Shown in pieces: positions 7,827 through 11,435 of a stretch of DNA of 11,435 bases (positions within the stretch are counted from its first letter, which is position 1; each line of letters begins with the position of its first letter). Source of the stretch: Desulfuromonas sp. SDB (lineage in GTDB: Bacteria; SDB-A); the NCBI GenBank assembly GCA_001412365.1, contig LKUE01000018.1:1-11435 (forward strand), in the 5' to 3' direction. The translations under genes and the position numbers were made by a program. The notes under the pieces were generated by a model. That model was not told the origin of the DNA. It did not search any database and was given only the letters and a program-made list of their open reading frames with translations.

Positions 7827-7855
7827 ATTATACAAAGGTTCAAGATAATTTTCAA
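7827..7855 (-). promoter_or_regulatory. Near-consensus sigma-70-type promoter of the surface-protein gene
   Basis: Read on the minus strand, TTGAAA (7850-7855) and a perfect TATAAT (7827-7832) are exactly 17 bases apart. The start of transcription would fall near 7820, giving a leader of about 44 bases that includes the Shine-Dalgarno. It diverges from the PadR promoter, whose -35 begins 20 bases away. Confidence 0.6.
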
Positions 7856-7874
7856 GCAGAAATTAATATTTTTG

Positions 7875-7903
7875 TTGACCTATGTAAAATTATGCTATAG
7901 TAT
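7875..7903 (+). promoter_or_regulatory. Promoter of the padR-flavoenzyme operon
   Basis: TTGACC (7875-7880) and TAGTAT (7898-7903) have 17-base spacing; TATAGT at 7896-7901 with 15 bases is an alternative -10. A frame reading back through this promoter from the padR gene to a TTG at 7872 exists, but its first 24 codons would encode the promoter itself, so that start is not credible. Confidence 0.5.
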
Positions 7904-7914
7904 AGTATGCTATA
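7891..7914 (+). promoter_or_regulatory. Operator-like repeats over the padR -10 region
   Basis: TATGCTATA occurs at 7891-7899 and 7906-7914 as direct repeats 15 bp apart. Between and across them lie imperfect palindromes: CTATA-G-TATAG (7895-7905) and TATAG-TATG-CTATA (7901-7914). Dimeric winged-helix repressors of the PadR family usually bind such symmetric AT-rich sites over their own promoter, so autorepression by the product of the next gene is the natural reading. Confidence 0.45.
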
Positions 7915-7931
7915 ATAAAATAAATTACATT

Positions 7932-7946
7932 AAGGAGAGTCCAATT
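7932..7946 (+). promoter_or_regulatory. Shine-Dalgarno leading to an ATT start codon
   Basis: AAGGAG at 7932-7937 is followed six bases later by ATT (7944-7946) in the padR frame. No ATG, GTG or TTG lies in frame between the Shine-Dalgarno and 8013, where an ATG would cut off conserved N-terminal residues. The spacing therefore marks ATT as the likely initiator. Confidence 0.5.
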
Positions 7947-8333
7947 AAAAATAAAACAGATAGAACTTTAAAGATTTGGAAAAGAGAATATAAAAAAGGT
8001 TTTACCAGTTATATGTTGTTATTGTTATTGATGGACAAACATCGCTATGGTTACCAACTGGTAAATGATCTTAATCATTTGACCGGAGGAGAGGTAAGCT
8101 TCGAATACAGCGGTATATACCAAATTTTAAAAAATTTGTCCGGTGAAGGTTATATTGAATTCAAATGGAAAAAATCTGAGAAAGGCCCTAACCGTAAATA
8201 TTATTACATTACTAATAACGGAAAAAAGTTAATAAAAACTTTTACATTTGATTATTTGGTGTTAATAAATAATGCTTTAAATAAATTAATTATTAAACAT
8301 TTTCCTGAATGCTTGGAAAAAAATTGGAGATAA
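7944..8333 (+). CDS. PadR-family winged-helix transcriptional regulator
   Basis: With the ATT start the product has 129 residues, usual for short PadR proteins. The N-terminal helix KREYKKGFTSYMLLLLLMDKHRYGYQLVNDL (13-43), the recognition region YSGIYQILKNLSGEGYI (55-71) and the wing signature GPNRKYYYIT (81-90) are all characteristic of the family. The C-terminal part (about 95-120) is a helix that would serve dimerisation. Family members are cytosolic repressors that often respond to phenolics, drugs or membrane stress; the inducer here is unknown. The next gene starts one base after its TAA with its own GGAGA, so the two form an operon, and the flavoenzyme is the likely target together with padR itself. 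The frame can be extended upstream to a TTG at 7872, but that would translate the promoter. A protein starting at Met24 (8013) would lose the first helix. Confidence 0.85.
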   Translation: MKNKTDRTLKIWKREYKKGFTSYMLLLLLMDKHRYGYQLVNDLNHLTGGEVSFEYSGIYQILKNLSGEGYIEFKWKKSEKGPNRKYYYITNNGKKLIKTFTFDYLVLINNALNKLIIKHFPECLEKNWR

Positions 8334-8334
8334 A

Positions 8335-9456
8335 ATGAACAAATTGATGCCAAAGTTAACTATAGATAATCTACAGGTGGAAATGCCCATAATTCAAGGG
8401 GGAATGGGAGTGGGAATCTCTCTTTCCGGATTGGCTTCTGCAGTAGCCAATGAAGGAGGAATCGGGGTGATATCCTCAGTGGGCATTGGTTTGCTTGAAC
8501 CGGATTTTCAGAGTAATTTAAAACAAGCCAACCAGCGTGCACTGAGATCAGAGATAAGGAAAGCAAAACAAAGAACCAATGGAGTTATTGGGGTAAACGT
8601 AATGGTAGCGGTATCTGATTTTGAGGAAATGGTGCAAATAGCAGTTGAAGAAGAAGTTGATGTCTTATTACTGGGAGCAGGTTTAGTTTTAAAATTACCC
8701 AAAGCAATCAAATCGGACAACTTGGGAAAAATGAAAACTAAAATTATACCAATAGTATCATCGGATCGAGCTGCAAAATTGATATTTAACAGTTGGGATA
8801 GGAAATTCAATTATGTCCCCGATGCAGTAGTAGTAGAGGGACCTTTGGCGGGAGGACATCTGGGTTTCAAAATGGAACAGATTGATAATCCCGAGTTCTG
8901 TCTGGAAAAAATTGTCCCCTCGGTGATAAATGGCTTGGAATACTATAGGCAGAAATACGGAAAACAGATCCCGGTAATTGCGGCAGGAGGTATTTACACC
9001 GGAGAAGATATTTACAAATTCCTTGAATTAGGGGCAAAAGGTGTTCAGATGGGAACCCGGTTTGTAGCTACTAATGAATGTGATGCTTCCTATGAATTTA
9101 AACAAGCTTATTTAAATTGTAAATTTCAAGATATTAAAATTATAAAAAGCCCTCTCGGTCTTCTGGGCAGGGCAATTGAAAACTCATTTTTGAAAGATGT
9201 AGCTAAAGGAGAGAAAAAGCCTTATTTTTGTCCTTGGAGATGTTTAAAAGTATGTGACTGCAATAATGCCCCCTACTGTATTGGAGAAGCATTGAAAAAT
9301 GCCAAATTAGGTTTATTGGAAAAAGGTTTTGCTTTTGCTGGTGCAAATGCTTTCCGTATTGAAAAGATCCAGTCAGTTAAAGAACTTTTTGCCGAATTGG
9401 TAAGAGAATACTCTGAAAAATTGAGATCTTTAATTAAACAGCCGGAACTGGTATAG
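8335..9456 (+). CDS. FMN-dependent enoyl-ACP reductase (FabK)/nitronate monooxygenase-family flavoenzyme
   Basis: The 373-residue protein is a TIM-barrel flavoenzyme of the FabK/2-nitropropane dioxygenase family. The N-terminus has PIIQGGMGVGIS (19-30). VEGPLAGGHLG (167-177) carries the family's active-site His175, and VIAAGGI (214-220) plus GAKGVQMGTRF (233-243) form the FMN-phosphate site. The fold is complete. Members reduce enoyl-ACP in fatty-acid synthesis, oxidise nitronates, or act as uncharacterised NAD(P)H flavin oxidoreductases. I cannot decide which, and no other fatty-acid genes are adjacent. A cysteine cluster at 299-315 (C-x3-C-x3-C-x-C-x5-C) followed by GFAFAGANAFR marks a subfamily that I recall from anaerobes and could hold a metal or Fe-S centre. 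Co-transcription with padR suggests induction by a small molecule or membrane stress. ATG with GGAGA five bases upstream. Confidence 0.85.
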   Translation: MNKLMPKLTIDNLQVEMPIIQGGMGVGISLSGLASAVANEGGIGVISSVGIGLLEPDFQSNLKQANQRALRSEIRKAKQRTNGVIGVNVMVAVSDFEEMVQIAVEEEVDVLLLGAGLVLKLPKAIKSDNLGKMKTKIIPIVSSDRAAKLIFNSWDRKFNYVPDAVVVEGPLAGGHLGFKMEQIDNPEFCLEKIVPSVINGLEYYRQKYGKQIPVIAAGGIYTGEDIYKFLELGAKGVQMGTRFVATNECDASYEFKQAYLNCKFQDIKIIKSPLGLLGRAIENSFLKDVAKGEKKPYFCPWRCLKVCDCNNAPYCIGEALKNAKLGLLEKGFAFAGANAFRIEKIQSVKELFAELVREYSEKLRSLIKQPELV

Positions 9457-9466
9457 ACGTACTTTT

Positions 9467-11419
9467 TTACACAACAATGGCAAAACCTTCACTGAAATCG
9501 TAAGCATTGTCAAATTGAGGTTTTAAACTGAATTCCCCGTGTTGATCAATATATCCCCATTTTTGTCCTAGTTTCACCGCTGCTCTATTTTCCACAAATG
9601 ATTTAGCTTGATCAAATTGAGGTTTAATTTTCCAATTTCCGCTTAAATCAATAAACCCCCATTTTTCTGAATTCAAGTCACATGCTGCCGCTAACCCTTC
9701 ACTGAAACTGTAAGCATTTTTATAAAATCTATCCTGGATAATATTACCCTGTTTATCAACATATCCCCGTTTACCATCAACTTCAAATACTCCCACTCCC
9801 TGTTCAGGGATAAAAGTCTGATCCCATCCTTGGGGTGATAAAATTTTTCCTTTCTCATTTATGTAATTTGCTTTCCCGCCGTAAATTACCGGGGCTAAAC
9901 CATCATTGAAATCGTAAGCGGTGTCAAAGATTAAGCCGAATGGCAAATCTCCGTATTTATTAAGGTATCCCATTTTATTTGCGGATGCCACCACTGCAAA
10001 ATTTTGTTTGAACCGGTAAGCTTGTTCAAACTCCCTGCGGCTGATGATTTTACCGCTTTTATCTATGAATCCCCATAAATTTGTGCTGAGTTTTATCCTG
10101 GCTAAACCGCAGTTGAAATTATCTGCTTTAAAAAACTGGGGCGGGATAGCCACTTCTCCGTTGCAGTCAACATAGCCATAGCAGTCTTGGATAAGTACGT
10201 AAGCTAATCCCTCCGAATAATCGCCGCATTGATTAAAACGAACCGGGGATAGAGGAACTCCCTGTGTATTGATCCAGCCGTCCTGGAAATTTTCAAAAGC
10301 GACTACTGCCCGGTCCTCACACATTGGTCCGATATAGGAGAATTCCGGCTTCAGCAGCCAATTCAAGTGGTTGTCAAGTAATCCCCATTTACCCTGTTGT
10401 GGTATTTCAGTAGTGGGATTAATGCCGTAAACTATCCTAATGAATCCCTGATCATCAATATCCAACCATGGTATGTCCGGTTTAACCTTTACCACACCCT
10501 GTTTGTTGATTAAACCATGGTGGAGGTGGGGAAATTGAGTAAATTTTCCATAATTATTTTTAAATCCCCATGCTGAATAAAAAATATTGTCAGTGATGAA
10601 TTTGCCGTTTTTATCTATGTATCTGTAGCTGAGCTGTTTAGATTTCTTTTCAAAAAGTTTTATGCAGGCAGATGAGTTATGTTGAGGCAATTCATATTTA
10701 ATTGCCTTTACCGGACTGGTAGTTTCAGGTAATTTTTCTAGATCCTGTAAATGATAAGTTACTTGTTTTTTATTTTTTACATATACATCCTTCCCCTTTT
10801 CCCAGGCATCTGCAATCCCCAAGGAAAAATGGCAAATATAATCAATTTTCATTCCATCATTCAATTTAAACATCACGGTGATGTCTTCATTATCTTTAAG
10901 GTAGTAATTTGAAATTAAGATAATTTTATGGTTTCTGAAATAATATAACTGATCGAAGTAATGTACTGGAAAGATGTCATGTAAATCCCATTGATTCCCA
11001 GAGTTTTTCAGATATATCTCTAATTCAGAATTATCCTGGTTAATTCTTGTTAATACAACTATAGAATTCTTATCCACTAAACCAATACCATTGGCTTGAA
11101 CAAACTGATTAGCCACAAATTCAGCCTTTCCCGAGATAATATCAACCAGATAAGTACCTCCTTGAAAAGAAACCGCCATTAAATTTTCTTCCGGTAAAAT
11201 ATCATAATTGAAATGAGAGGCAGTTAACCGGGGTTGTATAATTATCTCCTTTGCCGATTGATCTGCACTGCAGGATAAGGAGAGAGTGTAATTGCCGGTT
11301 CCATCATTTCTCAATGTCAAAAAACAGGGAACCGGAGATTGTTCTGCAATCCAGTCAGATGAGGTTAAATTTAATTTTTCTTTAATTCCCCGGGGGAGTG
11401 AGTAAAATTGTTTTTTCAT
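9467..11419 (-). CDS. WG-repeat (KWG) protein
   Basis: Residues about 284-650 of this 650-residue protein contain roughly eleven WG beta-repeats, for example KWGLLDNHLNWLLKP (344), YGYVDCNGEVAIPPQ (414), LWGFIDKSGKIIS (448), KWGFIDLSGNWKIKPQ (586) and KWGYIDQHGEFSLKPQ (620), alternating with F-x-EGLA-type segments. Residues 1-280 are not clearly WG repeats. They contain beta-strand-like stretches such as TYLVDIISGKAEFVANQF and may be another beta-propeller-like sensor. There is no signal peptide (MKKQFYSLPRGIKEKL) or membrane helix, so it looks cytosolic, although some relatives are exported. WG proteins are poorly understood; binding or scaffolding is the usual guess. The chain stops at FSEGFAIVV, inside a repeat whose next element would be a KWGYID. 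Only 16 bases are visible before the ATG, and they show no Shine-Dalgarno. Confidence 0.85.
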   Translation of the reverse strand: MKKQFYSLPRGIKEKLNLTSSDWIAEQSPVPCFLTLRNDGTGNYTLSLSCSADQSAKEIIIQPRLTASHFNYDILPEENLMAVSFQGGTYLVDIISGKAEFVANQFVQANGIGLVDKNSIVVLTRINQDNSELEIYLKNSGNQWDLHDIFPVHYFDQLYYFRNHKIILISNYYLKDNEDITVMFKLNDGMKIDYICHFSLGIADAWEKGKDVYVKNKKQVTYHLQDLEKLPETTSPVKAIKYELPQHNSSACIKLFEKKSKQLSYRYIDKNGKFITDNIFYSAWGFKNNYGKFTQFPHLHHGLINKQGVVKVKPDIPWLDIDDQGFIRIVYGINPTTEIPQQGKWGLLDNHLNWLLKPEFSYIGPMCEDRAVVAFENFQDGWINTQGVPLSPVRFNQCGDYSEGLAYVLIQDCYGYVDCNGEVAIPPQFFKADNFNCGLARIKLSTNLWGFIDKSGKIISRREFEQAYRFKQNFAVVASANKMGYLNKYGDLPFGLIFDTAYDFNDGLAPVIYGGKANYINEKGKILSPQGWDQTFIPEQGVGVFEVDGKRGYVDKQGNIIQDRFYKNAYSFSEGLAAACDLNSEKWGFIDLSGNWKIKPQFDQAKSFVENRAAVKLGQKWGYIDQHGEFSLKPQFDNAYDFSEGFAIVV

Positions 11420-11435
11420 TTCTGTTTCAACCAGG

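Noticed and set aside
7872-7943. Upstream extension of the PadR protein from a TTG at 7872.
   Set aside because: The added codons are the promoter, the operator-like repeats and the Shine-Dalgarno.

Overview
The window comes from an AT-rich bacterial genome (well under half G+C by eye). Its exported proteins point to the FCB-type candidate phyla, such as Cloacimonadota or WOR-3/Stahlbacteria-like lineages. The pointers are a protein with LVIVD-type propeller repeats, tandem Ig-like repeats and a C-terminal type A sorting domain (type IX secretion), a WG-repeat protein, and a large soluble PAS/GAF hybrid histidine kinase. This placement is inferred from protein style; there is no rRNA or universal marker here. 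TAA, TGA and TAG are all used as stops, so the standard code holds.

Layout, left to right. Positions 1-210 (minus) hold the start of a small membrane protein that overlaps the 3' end of a HIT-family hydrolase/phosphorylase (191-697, minus). A 200-bp AT-rich gap carries a plausible promoter for the HIT gene, placed so close to its ATG that the message would be leaderless. Next is a small, very acidic, tyrosine-rich secreted protein of unknown function (898-1422, minus). It diverges from a 969-residue hybrid sensor kinase/response regulator (1596-4505, plus). Directly downstream lies a secreted-protein gene that looks broken (4575-5158, plus). It is converged on by an 856-residue surface protein (5206-7776, minus).

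The region 7777-7943 is a divergent promoter region. One side serves the surface-protein gene, with a near-consensus promoter and a strong Shine-Dalgarno. The other serves a PadR-family repressor (7944-8333, plus), whose -10 region lies in a cluster of direct and inverted repeats and whose best start codon is an unusual ATT. The repressor gene is followed one base later by a FabK/nitronate-monooxygenase-like flavoenzyme with a C-terminal cysteine cluster (8335-9456). Together they look like a small self-regulated operon. A 650-residue WG-repeat protein (9467-11419, minus) converges on it with only 10 bp between the stop codons.

No mobile element, CRISPR array, tRNA or rRNA was seen. I see no convincing case for a wholly new multi-gene system. 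The items most worth a second look are the PadR-flavoenzyme unit with its ATT start and operator-like repeats, the exact 107-residue periodicity in the surface protein, and the damaged gene behind the kinase.
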